In this document: piece by piece, positions 25,901-37,400 of the stretch
How positions within the stretch are numbered: the stretch's first letter is position 1
Layout: the number at the start of each line of letters is the position of its first letter
NCBI GenBank assembly: GCA_033439265.1
Contig: JAVTVX010000024.1
Coordinates: 5,583,001 to 5,647,000 of the forward strand
Length of the DNA: 64,000 nt
Source: Dillenia suffruticosa
Taxonomy: Eukaryota > Streptophyta > Magnoliopsida > Dilleniales > Dilleniaceae
Direction of reading: 5' to 3'
The notes under the pieces: generated by a model
Told to the model about the DNA's origin: nothing
Databases searched by the model: none
What the model saw: the letters and a program-made list of their open reading frames with translations, nothing else
Translations under genes and position numbers: made by a program

Positions 25901-28900
25901 CTGATATGCACGTATTACCTTTTGGTTTTCTTCTCTTTCCTTTTCTTAATTGACATTGATTCCTCAGGGTGAAAAGAAAAAGAAGAAAACAAAAACTGAG
26001 AAGTATTGGGATTGGGAGTTGGCCAATGAAACAAAACCGATATGGGTATGTCAAACAATGTTTTATTTCAAAAAGTCATGAAGAACATATTTTGCACTTT
26101 TGGCCTTGAAAGTTTGAGCTATAAGCTCCATGTACCTCTTTTTTTTTTGATTTATTTACTATTTCTTCTCGGTAGATGCGGAACCCGAAGGAAGTTGGAA
26201 AGGAGGAGTATCAAGAGTTTTACAAGAAGACATTTAATGAATTCTTGGATCCAATTGCATATTCGCACTTCACAACTGAGGTGCTAGACTTCTTCTGGTT
26301 TTATTGTTGAGAGTTGCATCAGGATTTTTTTTCTTAATAAATACATTTTAAATGAGGGCTATGTAATTTATGCAGGGTGAGGTTGAGTTTAGGAGTGTGC
26401 TCTATATTCCTGGGATGGCTCCTCTCAATAATGATGACATTGTGAACCCGAAGACAAAGAACATTCGTTTATATGTGAAGCGTGTGTTCATTTCTGATGA
26501 TTTTGATGGTGAGCTGGTAAGGCATAATAGTCTTGTTTCTTTCAATTTGCTTGATGTTGAATGAAATTTCCAATGGTGCATATAATTTTGCATCCCCAAA
26601 TGATAGGCACTTCTGATGGAGTTTTGACACATGTTGCCACAGATTAGATAATGGTGTTGGTATATGTCATATGAACCCTTTCTTTTGTGAACCTTAGTAG
26701 CGGACATAATATGACATGGATGTGGTAGATGACTACCTGGTTGTATCACGTACTGGACACTGATCAAAATTTTACTATGATGCGCTGATCTGTACTTTCT
26801 TCTTGCAGTTTCCACGATACTTGAGTTTTGTAAAAGGTGTGGTGGACTCAGATGACCTTCCTCTTAATGTGTCTCGTGAAATCCTCCAAGAGAGCCGAAT
26901 AGTATGAAGACTATTCTCTGTTTTCTATTTCTTTTCAATGCTAAAGAGTCTTCAGTACTAAGGAATTTCCATGTTATTTTGTCCCTGTTAATGACATCTT
27001 ATTCTTCTCTGATATTTTTCAAGGTGAGAATAATGAGAAAGAGACTTGTTAGGAAAACATTTGACATGATTCAAGATATTGCTGAAAGTGAAAACAAAGA
27101 GGTAGGAAGTGATTATCACGATTGTTCACAATTTTTTACATATATATATAAGATTTGTTGTATAATGAAGTTCGTTAACTACAATTCAGGATTACAAGAA
27201 GTTCTGGGAGAATTTTGGAAAACTTGTGAAATTGGGATGCATTGAGGACTCTGGGAATCACAAGCGCATAGCACCACTATTACGGTTTCATTCATCCAAA
27301 AGTGAAGAAGATTTGATAAGCTTAGATGATTATATTGAGAATATGGGTGAGAACCAAAAGGCTATCTATTATCTGGCATCTGACAGCCTAAAAAGTGCCA
27401 AATCAGCCCCATTCCTGGAAAAGCTGGTCCAGAAGGACATTGAGGTATGCCTTGTGTTGTTTCCGGTGTCAAAAAGATAATGGGGTGATTGTGTTTGGAG
27501 ATGTGTTGGTTAATTTCCCTCGAGGAAAAGATTACACTGAAGTGTTGGTTCGAGTAGTAGCAAAATTTTCTGCTTTGTTCAACCTCATTCTAGTGGTTCT
27601 AGCTGCCATAGCGTAGAAGTGATTTGGCCTCCTCATACATTGTGACTTATCCTCCTTGAAGTAAAAACTTTTTCACTATTTGTGGGAGTAGTTTCTCTGT
27701 CGACTTCATATAAGTGCTTATTTATTTTTTCTTCTCAGGTTCTATATTTAATTGAGCCCATAGATGAAGTTGCGATCCAAAATCTACAGACATACAAAGA
27801 AAAGAAGTTTGTGGACATCAGCAAGGAAGATTTGGAGCTTGGTCAGTATCTGTTGTTTCATTCACTTGTGTTCTTGTTCTATTTGACTCTTTTTCTCAAA
27901 TAATAATTGCTTTATTTGCATTTAATGATGGTTTAAAATGCTACTTCAGGTGATGAAGATGAAGTCAAAGAAAGAGAGACTAAACAAGAATACAACCTTT
28001 TGTGTGACTGGATAAAGCAACAACTTGGTGATAAAGTTGCCAAAGTTCAAGTCTCAAAGCGTCTCAGCTCATCACCTTGTGTGCTTGTCTCTGGCAAGTT
28101 CGGTTGGTCTGCTAACATGGAAAGGTTGGTAACTGTGGTCAATTGATCTTGGGACAGGATCATATCCATTTTTGATTATGGTCGTCATCTTGTTGTGGTT
28201 CTGTAATAACATATTTTTTAAATCCATGAAGGTTGATGAAAGCACAGGCACTTGGAGACACTTCAGCGTTGGAATTCATGCGGGGGAGGAGAATATTGGA
28301 GGTTAATCCGGATCATCCCATCATTAAAGACCTTAATGTAAGACTATCTTGCTGCTTATTAATATTTTGATGGTTTTGATATTTGTATTAGAAATCCTCA
28401 GGATAAACCATTCACTGCACCAAATTATAATCAGGCCAGGTGGCTAAAACCTGGGGAAGTAGGCTAACTCGGAAATACGTGAATTTTTACTGTTGAATTT
28501 GCCTTTTAATTTTTCTCTATTTATTTTTGAGATCTGGTGAGGGGTTGATGCTTGATTAAAAAGAGTTTCTTTCCATGCCAAGATGGTTAGGAAGTGTTTG
28601 GAATGCATGATTCTTGTTTTTAGCTTAAGAATGCACAAGTATGCATAAAAATAACATGTTGAATGTGCATTTGTATTCTCTGCACGAAAAAGCTTTGGAC
28701 ACTGAAAAGAAAAAATTTAGTTACAGTATGGTGAAGATTAAAGCCCCGGGTGATGTGGCCACACAAAATGGGCAGAACTATTAATGTTATAACTTGAAAT
28801 CAGGGCTAAGTGCTTCTCTCATTTTTGTAGGCTGCATGTAAGAATGCTCCGGAAAGTGCTGATGCCAAGAGAGCTGTTGATCTGCTGTATGACACTGCAT

Positions 28901-29225
28901 TGATCTCCAGTGGCTTTACTGTTAGTAGCTCTAACTAAAATTTTCAATTTCCTCCTCAACTGTTCCCTTAGGGTTACTTGGAAGGAGAGCCGAGCTAATT
29001 CCTTTTCTCTTTACCGTGCAGCCCGACAGCCCATCTGAGTTGGGTAACAAGATATACGAGATGATGGCTATAGCTGTTGGAGGAAGATGGGGTAGATCAG
29101 AGGATGATGAAGAGGCGGCAACAGAAGGTGGTGTTCCGTCTGATTCAAGCTCCAGTGAAAGCTTAGAGCCGGAAGTGATTGAGCCATCTGAATCGAGAGC
29201 GGAGAATGATCCATGGAGCCAATAA
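22929..29225 (+). CDS. HSP90-5: Chloroplast HSP90 chaperone (HSP90-5, CR88 type)
   Basis: ATP-dependent stromal chaperone needed for plastid protein import and folding. Nineteen exons: 22929-23201, 23705-23778, 24043-24168, 24272-24365, 24454-24537, 24696-24839, 25388-25504, 25836-25880, 25968-26045, 26176-26280, 26376-26516, 26809-26901, 27024-27101, 27190-27444, 27739-27841, 27950-28124, 28232-28337, 28831-28920 and 29022-29225. They encode 794 aa, near the 780 recalled for Arabidopsis. Residues 1-70 are a Ser/Arg-rich transit peptide. The ATP site has Glu113 and Asn117 (FLRELVSNASDAL), Asp159 (DTGIGM) and [11 protein letters not shown]. An acidic/Lys linker follows at about 310-345. The end DPWSQ replaces the cytosolic MEEVD and matches the plastid type. 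Lys203 stands where HSP90s normally have Gln (GQFGVGF). Introns 1 and 6 hold local repeats. Confidence 0.97.
23202..23600 (+). repeat. Degenerate repeats in HSP90-5 intron 1
   Basis: Three diverged copies of a 125-145 bp unit start at 23202, 23332 and 23475. Each opens with a form of GTGGGTTTC, then TTTTGATGAATTTAAGGTTTT. The first copy begins exactly at the intron 1 donor, so copies 2 and 3 carry donor-like sequences. Confidence 0.6.
24820..25100 (+). repeat. Nested duplication at the exon 6/intron 6 edge of HSP90-5
   Basis: The end of exon 6 (ATCACACTCTATTTGAGG, then GTAATT) recurs at 24937-24956 and 24979-24998, each followed by GTAATT, 42 bp apart. A larger piece of the intron start (from about 24857) recurs 159 bp downstream (from about 25016). 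The copies differ at few sites, so the event is fairly young. The extra donors are non-coding unless used. Confidence 0.85.
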
Positions 29226-31200
29226 TTGCACCCTCATGAACTCCAAACGATTTTTTTTGGCCAATGCCTTTTTGTTTGTACAAGGAATGAATACATAAAG
29301 AACTATGGGTCAAAATGATGCATTAAGAGAGCAAGAGAAAGAACTATGTGCGACATTTAAGAGTACACTGCTGCTGTTCATCCCCTGTACCTTACCCATC
29401 AATGATTAATGGTGAGGAGTTAGAGCTTGGAGTAATCTCCTTTGTATCGTTGTAATGGACAAAATGCAATCATCAAATGGTCTTTTAAACACCATCCCTT
29501 TGTTGTGTTTCGTCTTGATCCATTCTTGTAAACTTTTGTCCTTACGAGATAACTAAATCGTAGATCAGATGGGTGAGAAAAGGAGAATGCCATGAGGGAC
29601 GTTTTGCTGGATCTGTGGGCTGACTCCTGAAATCTTTTAGCAGCTCTGAATGCTGTTGCAACTTGGCCTCCGCCTGCATGATAATGGTGTTTTTGCGGTA
29701 AGTTAACCTTTATCTTTTTGTTAGTTTTTTGTGGAACGAAAAAGAACTTATTCACTTCTTTTTCCAATGAAAAAGAATTAGTCCATATAAAGAACAATAC
29801 AGGGTCCATATAGAGAAGTGAAAACAAAGAGAGCAAGTGAGAGAAGATTCCTTTGAACATCAAATATGGAGTTTTTGTGAAAATTAAAATTGAGATGACA
29901 AAATTTGGTGAAAAATTAGATTGAGAAATTTAAACTTTAAAACTTCAATGAATAATGTTAATTATTGTCACAAATTTTGTAATCTTGTGTGGAGTAGTGA
30001 GGGGGGGGGGAAGGCAATGAAAGAGAGTGACATGCATAATTTGTAAACAAAATTTCCTTGCCAAAAACCAATAATTGATGTTAGATACAAATCTTAATAA
30101 TACGCTTTACTTTTAAAATATATTAAATTTATTTTAAAAAATTCACTTATAGGATATATTGAAATCCCTTTAAAGATATTTTAAAATAATTACCTCTAAT
30201 TAAAATCTAAGAGTAAGTTTGGTTCGCGAAGAGAGAAGAGGGAAAAGGAAAGTGAGAGATTTATTTCACCCTAAATATATTTTCTTTTATTTTATTTGAT
30301 AGGAGTGAAATAGAAGGAAATGAGTATTATTTTTTTGCTTATTTGGTTGAAGTGAAAAGTAGAGGGAGAGAGAAAGGAAATTAGTATTACTCTATAAGTG
30401 GTGCTATTTTGCCATTCTTTTACTTTCATCCCTTTTTCACTCCGATCAAACGAGTGTAATTTTCTATTTTATCTCATTTTGACTTCCTTTTTTATTTTTC
30501 TTCCGCTTTACATCTCTACCAAACTTACCGTAAAAGCATGTAAAATTCAAAAAATTTATTTTGGATTTTAGTTTTGTTTTTCAGGTATCATTACACTAAA
30601 AAATATTGCCAAATGAAATGCAAGTCTTATTAATATGAACATTAGTTGAGTTTCAGTGCTTTATTTGACACTTTTATCATTTATTTTATTATCATTCATA
30701 GTTTTAAAAAAAATAAAAAAAGGTAATTATGAACTTAACAAAAAAAATCCTCAAAAGAAAATTTTAATTAAGATCAATGGAGTTTTTTATTTTTCTTTTT
30801 TTTTTCAAATTAGATAAATGAAGCTTTTTATTTTTCTTTTCTTTTCTTTTTTAAATTGTGATCGTAACTTGGTTACTATTTTGGGTCCCGAGTTCGATCC
30901 TCGGCAACAACACCAAAAAAAGAAAATTACTATTTTTGGGGACATTGGTTCAAAATCCACAAAATGATGTAATTCATATTTCAAGCAGGAAATTAGTAAA
31001 GGCCCATTTTTGGGTAATAAGATCCCTTTTTTCTCTTGAAATGTTCGTGTTGTCTGACCAACTTTCAGAAAAATATATATATATTTTATATTTTTTTTTT
31101 GGGTGAAATTGACTTTCTATTCTCACTCACCATTTTAAACGGGTCGGGTCCTTAAAAATATCCGCAAACACCAAGGAAAGAGAAAAAGTAGAGAGAGATA
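29226..31200. other. 3' UTR of HSP90-5 and AT-rich spacer
   Basis: The first few hundred bases are likely 3' UTR. A 10-G run lies at 30001-30010. The rest is AT-rich with A/T runs and one small SINE-like fragment, listed separately. No gene is recognised. Confidence 0.5.
30886..30926 (+). mobile_element. Truncated SINE-like fragment with flanking direct repeats
   Basis: A 41-bp insert carries a tRNA B-box-like core (GAGTTCGATCC, with CCGAG/CTCGG arms) and an A-rich tail. It is flanked by TTACTATTTTGGG (30873-30885) and TTACTATTTTTGGG (30927-30940). This fits a 5'-truncated tRNA-derived retroposon. Confidence 0.45.
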
Positions 31201-31307
31201 ATGTCTCGCCTACGTTATACGTAGGTTTTAAGGAGGGTTTATTGCGGCGACCGCGACGCCGTCTTCGTCCAGCACCCCATCTCCTGTCCCTCTCTCTTCA
31301 TATATTT

Positions 31308-31448
31308 ATGTCACAGTTCGAACAATCCTCAGCTTCTTTATCTTTATCTATTGTTGATGGTACAATCTCTTCATATCTCTTCAAAAATTCTTGTTCTTTA
31401 TTGAAGTTTTCTTACATACCCGTTTTGAGATGTGGAGAACCCTTGTAA
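31308..31448 (+). other. Upstream ORF overlapping the RPOTm start
   Basis: An ATG at 31308 opens a 46-codon frame (MSQFEQSSAS...) that ends at 31448, 19 nt past the RPOTm ATG at 31430 and in another frame. A second, 15-codon uORF is at 31357-31404. If the mRNA starts upstream of them, both could reduce initiation at the main ATG. The leader has not been mapped. Confidence 0.5.
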
Positions 31449-34400
31449 AGAAAGTTGCTTCAAGGAGGTCAAAATTGCTTTCCGGATCATCAGATATACC
31501 CATTTCTGGGTTTACAAGGATTGCCCCAGATTCAGTCTTGTATGACAAAACCAGACATCTTGGGACTCAGAAAGGTCTAATTTTTGGATACCCTCAAGTG
31601 GGGTTGTGTCAAAATGGTGGATCAGTGAGATCCCATTTCATATTCTTTGGTAATTCTTCTGGGGTTTCAGAGTTTGGTAGGTTTTCTAAGGGTTTTGCTA
31701 GTGTGGCAGAAGCAATTGTTTCAACCGATGCGGAGGATAGTGATGAAGTTAGAGAATTGGAGGCTGAGATGGAGAGAGAAATGAAGAGAGAGTGTCATTT
31801 TGGGCAGCAGCAGTCAAAATATGGTGAAGGAATTGGGAGGTGGAAGTACCAAATGCTTAAGAGGAGGCAAGTGAAGATGGAGACTGAGGCATGGGATGAG
31901 GCGGCCAAAGAGTATCAGGAGCTACTAGTTGACATGTGTGAGCAAAAGTTAGCTCCCAATTTGCCTTATATGAAGTCACTGTTTCTTGGTTGGTTTGAGC
32001 CATTGAAGCAGGCAATTGCTGCAGAACAAGATTTGTGCAAGCAAGGGAAGAATAGGGCAGCTTATGCTCCGTATTTCGATCATCTTCCGCCGGATATGAT
32101 GGCGGTTATTACTATGCATAAGCTGATGGGGTTGTTGATGACTGGGGGTGGTCATGGCAGTGCTAGGGTAGTCCAAGCTGCTTGCCAGGTTGGAGAAGCA
32201 ATTGAACATGAGGTTGATAGGCTTGACTCATTCATCATTATTAATTGGATTTAATTCTTGAATTACGTTTTTCTGATTTGGTTCATGCTGGTCATAGTAG
32301 AAAAAATTGGTTTGCAAGTTAGTATGATATTTCGTGCCAAGAAATAGTTGGCGATGAAGAGCTCCTTTTGTAATTTGTCATAATAATATGGCCTTGTTTT
32401 TATACAAAAACTGCAGGAGGAATCGAGTTCAAGTACTAAAGCCATTGAGTTCTGAGAAACTATATACTTTAGTTTATGATAATGTTGAACAATTTATTTT
32501 GGCATTTGTTGCAGCATTCGACCCATTTTTATGGTTGAAGTTAGTGATTTTTTTATTTATTTTTATTTTTATTTTGTGGAGGGGGTGTTTTCTATATAAG
32601 AATTGTTGGACAAATTGTTAAAATTAATTCCACCTAATTACTTGTCATTGCATATGCATGGTGTTCTTGACTTTTGGCTTGTGTAGTTTCAAGATATGTG
32701 TGTGCTGCTGAAGTCTTATGAGTTCTATCACGTTTTCCTCTTCTAGACCTTAGATATTTGCATTTTTTGTTACTTTGTCAAGTGATAGAAATTTCTCCAT
32801 TTCTTCATGAGTGCATTATACTTTCTGCTCAATATCTGAACTTTGAAGTTCCAGTTTACTCCTGGTTGATAATAGTGAACTTATGGATGGTTCCTATATG
32901 AACAAATCAGGCTAGAATATACAGATTTTTAGAGAAGACAAAGAAGACTCCAGCAAACAAGAAAGAAGGTGAATCTGTACCGGTGGAAAAAGAACAAGAA
33001 AAACTAAGGAAAAAAGTTACTACATTGATGAAAAAGCAAAAGCTACAACAAGTAAGGGAAATTGTGAAGGCGCAGGATGGTTCAAAACCTTGGGGCCAGG
33101 ATGCTCAAGTTAAGGTTGGTATCTTGGTATTCTGTGTTGGCTTGACAAGGAAATGCCTTCACCACTTTAGTTTCTAGTTGTTGTCCTCATCAACATCATA
33201 ACACTTCTTGTGGTTATCTTTGTAATTATTCAACTATGGAGATCTTATCCAATTGCCATTTTCTTGTTTCCTTTTTTTTTTCCCAGGTTGGCAGCCGTTT
33301 GATACAGATATTGATGGAAACGGCTTATATACAACCTCCAGTAGATCAAGTAGGGGATAGTCCACCTGACATTCGCCCTGCATTTGTGCATACTCTGAAA
33401 ACTGTCACAAAGGAATTGCAGTAAGAACATTTGTGATGTTATGTTCATATTTCTCTCCACCCCCTCCCCCTCCCACAAACCTACATGCCCACACACACAC
33501 AAAAGACTAATCAAAGTATACATTGTGTTTTGTTGATAGGAAGGGTAGCAGGAGATATGGAGTGATTGAATGTGACCCACTAGTTCGAAAAGGCTTAGAA
33601 AGAACTGTAAGTACAAACTGGGCAGCACATCTTGTACTATTTTTAGCTGATGTTCATTATCATGGATAAACTTCTCCCACAAGTGCTGCTAGCCAGTGGA
33701 ACCTCTTTCTATAGTCCTTCTGTAATATTTTCCATGAAAAGCAATATGGATGAATTAATTTTGCTCTTTTTTTTTGGGGGACAGGCTAGGCACATGGTGA
33801 TTCCCTATATGCCAATGCTGCTACCTCCAATAGGCTGGACAGGGTACTGTATTCCAGTTGTCTTCTTGCCTGTCTGTTTTTACATGAACTATGTTTACTT
33901 CTTTTGTGTGAGAGTTTTATTGACTTCAATATATTACTTAATTTTCTGTGCACTTGATTGTGTGTCTTTTCCGCCTCTTACAACCTTTAATTTCACAAGT
34001 TGAACTGCCAAGATATTATGTAATTCATGTATTCTGGGGCTGCTTTCTCTCTCTCTCTCTCTTACCTCAGTTATGACAAAGGTGCTTACCTGTTCCTACC
34101 ATCATATGCTATGCGTACTCATGGAGCAAAACAGCAACGTGATGCATTTAAAAGGACTCCGAGGAAGCAGCTAGAGCCTGTTTATGAGGTCTAGAATCAC
34201 AATACATGTTATTATCTTTCCCCTTTTCCTTGTTTTCTACTTTTTTCTGATTCCACTTTGATTTTATCTCTTTTTCCTAATAGGGACGGTGTAACTTATA
34301 ATAGACCTCCATCTCTTTTTGGCTTCTATCCCCACATGCCTTAATAATTTTTCTGTTATTTATTTATTTATTCTTCCGTAAACCAGGCACTGAATACACT

Positions 34401-37400
34401 TGGAAATACCAAATGGAGGGTAAACAAAAGGGTACTTGGTGTCATAGATAGAATATGGGCCAGCGGGGGCAGTCTTGGTGACTTGGTTGAGCGTGAAGAT
34501 GTAAGTTTGATTTGTTTGGCAAGAGCTTATGTTCTTTCTTTTCTTTGTATTACCTTCTTCCAAACTTAGAATAGTGATGTAGGTTCCTTTTTATTTATTC
34601 AAAATGTACATATATGAACTATGAGGTTGAGATTAACAAATTACACCTAATACATGTGTAGTTTAGCACTAAAAATGATGATTTCATAAGCATTCATCTT
34701 AGAAATTTTGGTATTGCAGGTTCCTATACCGGAGAAACCAGATACAGAAGATGAAGGAGAATTGAGAAAATGGAAGTGGAAAGCTAAAGCTGCAAAAAAG
34801 GAAAATAGTGAGAGGCATTCGCAGCGGTGTGACACAGAACTTAAACTTGCTGTGAGATGCTTACCTGATAAAACAAGTTCCTGAATTCATTTTATTTGCT
34901 CCAGTAAAGATATGAACTGTATTTGATTCATTCGTGAGCAGGTAGCTCGAAAGATGAGGGATGAGGATGGGTTCTACTATCCCCACAACCTTGACTTCCG
35001 AGGTCGAGCATACCCAATGCATCCATATTTAAACCATCTAGGCTCTGATTTGTGCCGAGGAATTTTGGAATTTGCAGAGGGACGTCCCCTAGGAAAGTCT
35101 GGCTTGCGCTGGCTAAAGATACATTTGGCGAATTTATATGCTGGTGGAGTGGATAAGTTATCCTATGAAGGAAGAATAGCATTTACAGAGAATCATATTG
35201 ATGATATCTTTGATTCAGCAGACAGGCCTCTTGAAGGGAGTCGTTGGTGGTTAGGAGCAGAGGATCCCTTTCAATGCTTGGCAACATGTATGAATCTTGC
35301 TGAAGCACTGAGAAGCTCTTCTCCAGAGATAACCAAATCCCACATGCCTGTCCACCAGGTGCTTTATTTTAAGCATATTGTACTTAATCATGAAATTGTA
35401 CTGCAATTGGCAACTTAGTCTGTCGCCATAACATGTGCAGCAAACCTGGTGGATTCTTAGTATGAAATTTACTCAATTTTATGTGCTTAGTGTTGCTTTG
35501 CAAACCACCTCAGGCCTGTCTTGTAATATGGCATCCCCCACCTTTTGAGCTTGTCCGCTAAACCCGAAGCTTATAGATGCTTCTGATCTATGTGATGATA
35601 ATTCTGCTGCTTGCATATTGCATCATCTGTTAATTACATTTTGTCAAAACATTGTTGAATAGAACATTTTTGCTTGCCAAGTTTGATACAATTCTAAACA
35701 CAATTTGAGATTCTGTTGTTCTATTTGTTTGAAGGATGGTTCATGTAATGGCTTACAACACTATGCTGCTCTTGGAAGAGACAAGGTAACTAACTTCTTT
35801 TCTTTTGACTATCACTATGAAGTTGTTCACTGGTCACTGTTATATTAGACATAAGAAGAAACTTGTATTTTGTAAATACTTTAAATGTATAGACATTGTT
35901 TTCTGTCCGAGGAAAATCATGACAAGCTCAACATTTGAAGTGAACATTGCTTCATGGCTCAGGAAAAAATTTTATTTTGCAAGAGTGCAATTTTGGATAG
36001 GCTCAGAATTCTTTTTTAAATTAAAAACTGCAGATGTGGGTTTAAGTTTTTATACTTCAAGGAGATTGACATTTGTCCTTTAGTAATGTTCAATGTCATA
36101 AATCCATTTTTTAGCACACATCCTTGCAGTAGCATCACTTTGAATGTTCTCCACCATGAAAAATCAAAATTTAAGAGCTTTCTATGTCCAATCATCTTGA
36201 AGGTGCTTTCTTGTTTGTAGCCACCAGTTCCTACTATGGGTCCAATGCCAGCGGTCAATGATCCATAGAGGTGTGTTGGGGTTACAATCATGGCAATTCG
36301 AATCCTTATGGTCTTTTCTACAATTATGAATCTGATTTCGATTGTCATATGCTTGGATATGATTTTCAAAATTCACAAGGCATTTGGTATTAATACTGCC
36401 TTATTGTGAGGTTTAAAATGGTAGTTCCCCCCTTACAACTATGCATTTCTGTTGAATTCCTGCATTTGTTCAGTTGGGAGCAGCTGCAGTAAATCTTGTT
36501 GCTGGAGAGAAGCCTGCAGATGTTTACTCTGGAATCGCAGCAAGGTAGGACATCTTCTTTAATGAGAAGTTCTTTACTCAGATGGGGACATTTTTTAATT
36601 GATTGTTCGTGCTGAGTCATTCGTTTTGGCATTGTGTTGAACAACTACAGAAGTTTCAAGAAGACCATTGTGTTAAGAATTTTTAGCTAATTGATGGTGA
36701 AATCAATAGATGACGATGTGATTCATTGATCTGAAAATTCATCACAATTTTGGCCTCAAAGATTCCCTTGGATGGTCAGTGTCACTGCGGACCATGCTTG
36801 CCTGGCATGGCATGGCAGTGAGTCCCTTGACTGCAGGATCAATGGCATACACTCTGCCAGATTCCTGGTTTGCTGGTGACCATGATAGGGGCTCAATTTC
36901 ATCCTAGAATTTTTGAACTAAAATGTCTTATATTAGAAATGTTCCTTTAGCATGTGTGGAGTATTTAATATGCAAATTCTCCGATGACAAGAAGCTTCAG
37001 ATACTGCTGTCTGGTCTTACTCTGGAAAGGAATCCTAGACTTTCAGTTGTTTTCACATGAGCACCAAAGGGTTTCTCAGGACATGGGTCAAGTCCTTGAT
37101 ACACCTCATACTATTTGTAAAAATCAAAGGTATGCAAGAAAGAGGCTGGAAAATTTTTTCTTTGCATACATATGTTTACAGTACCGCTGAAGAGCTGTTC
37201 AGCCAAGGAGCAGAGATAATCATGGAAGGGGGGGGGGAAGGAATAAAAATGAACACCAGAGACATTGTGAAAGTAGACTGGTTCTAAGATTTGGTGGATA
37301 TGCTCTCTCACTTTGAATCTAGAAAAGCTGTCCTGCTCCCCATTATTTTGTCCTTATCTTGATGGTAGTAATCCATATTGGCACGGTCCAGTTAAGCTTG

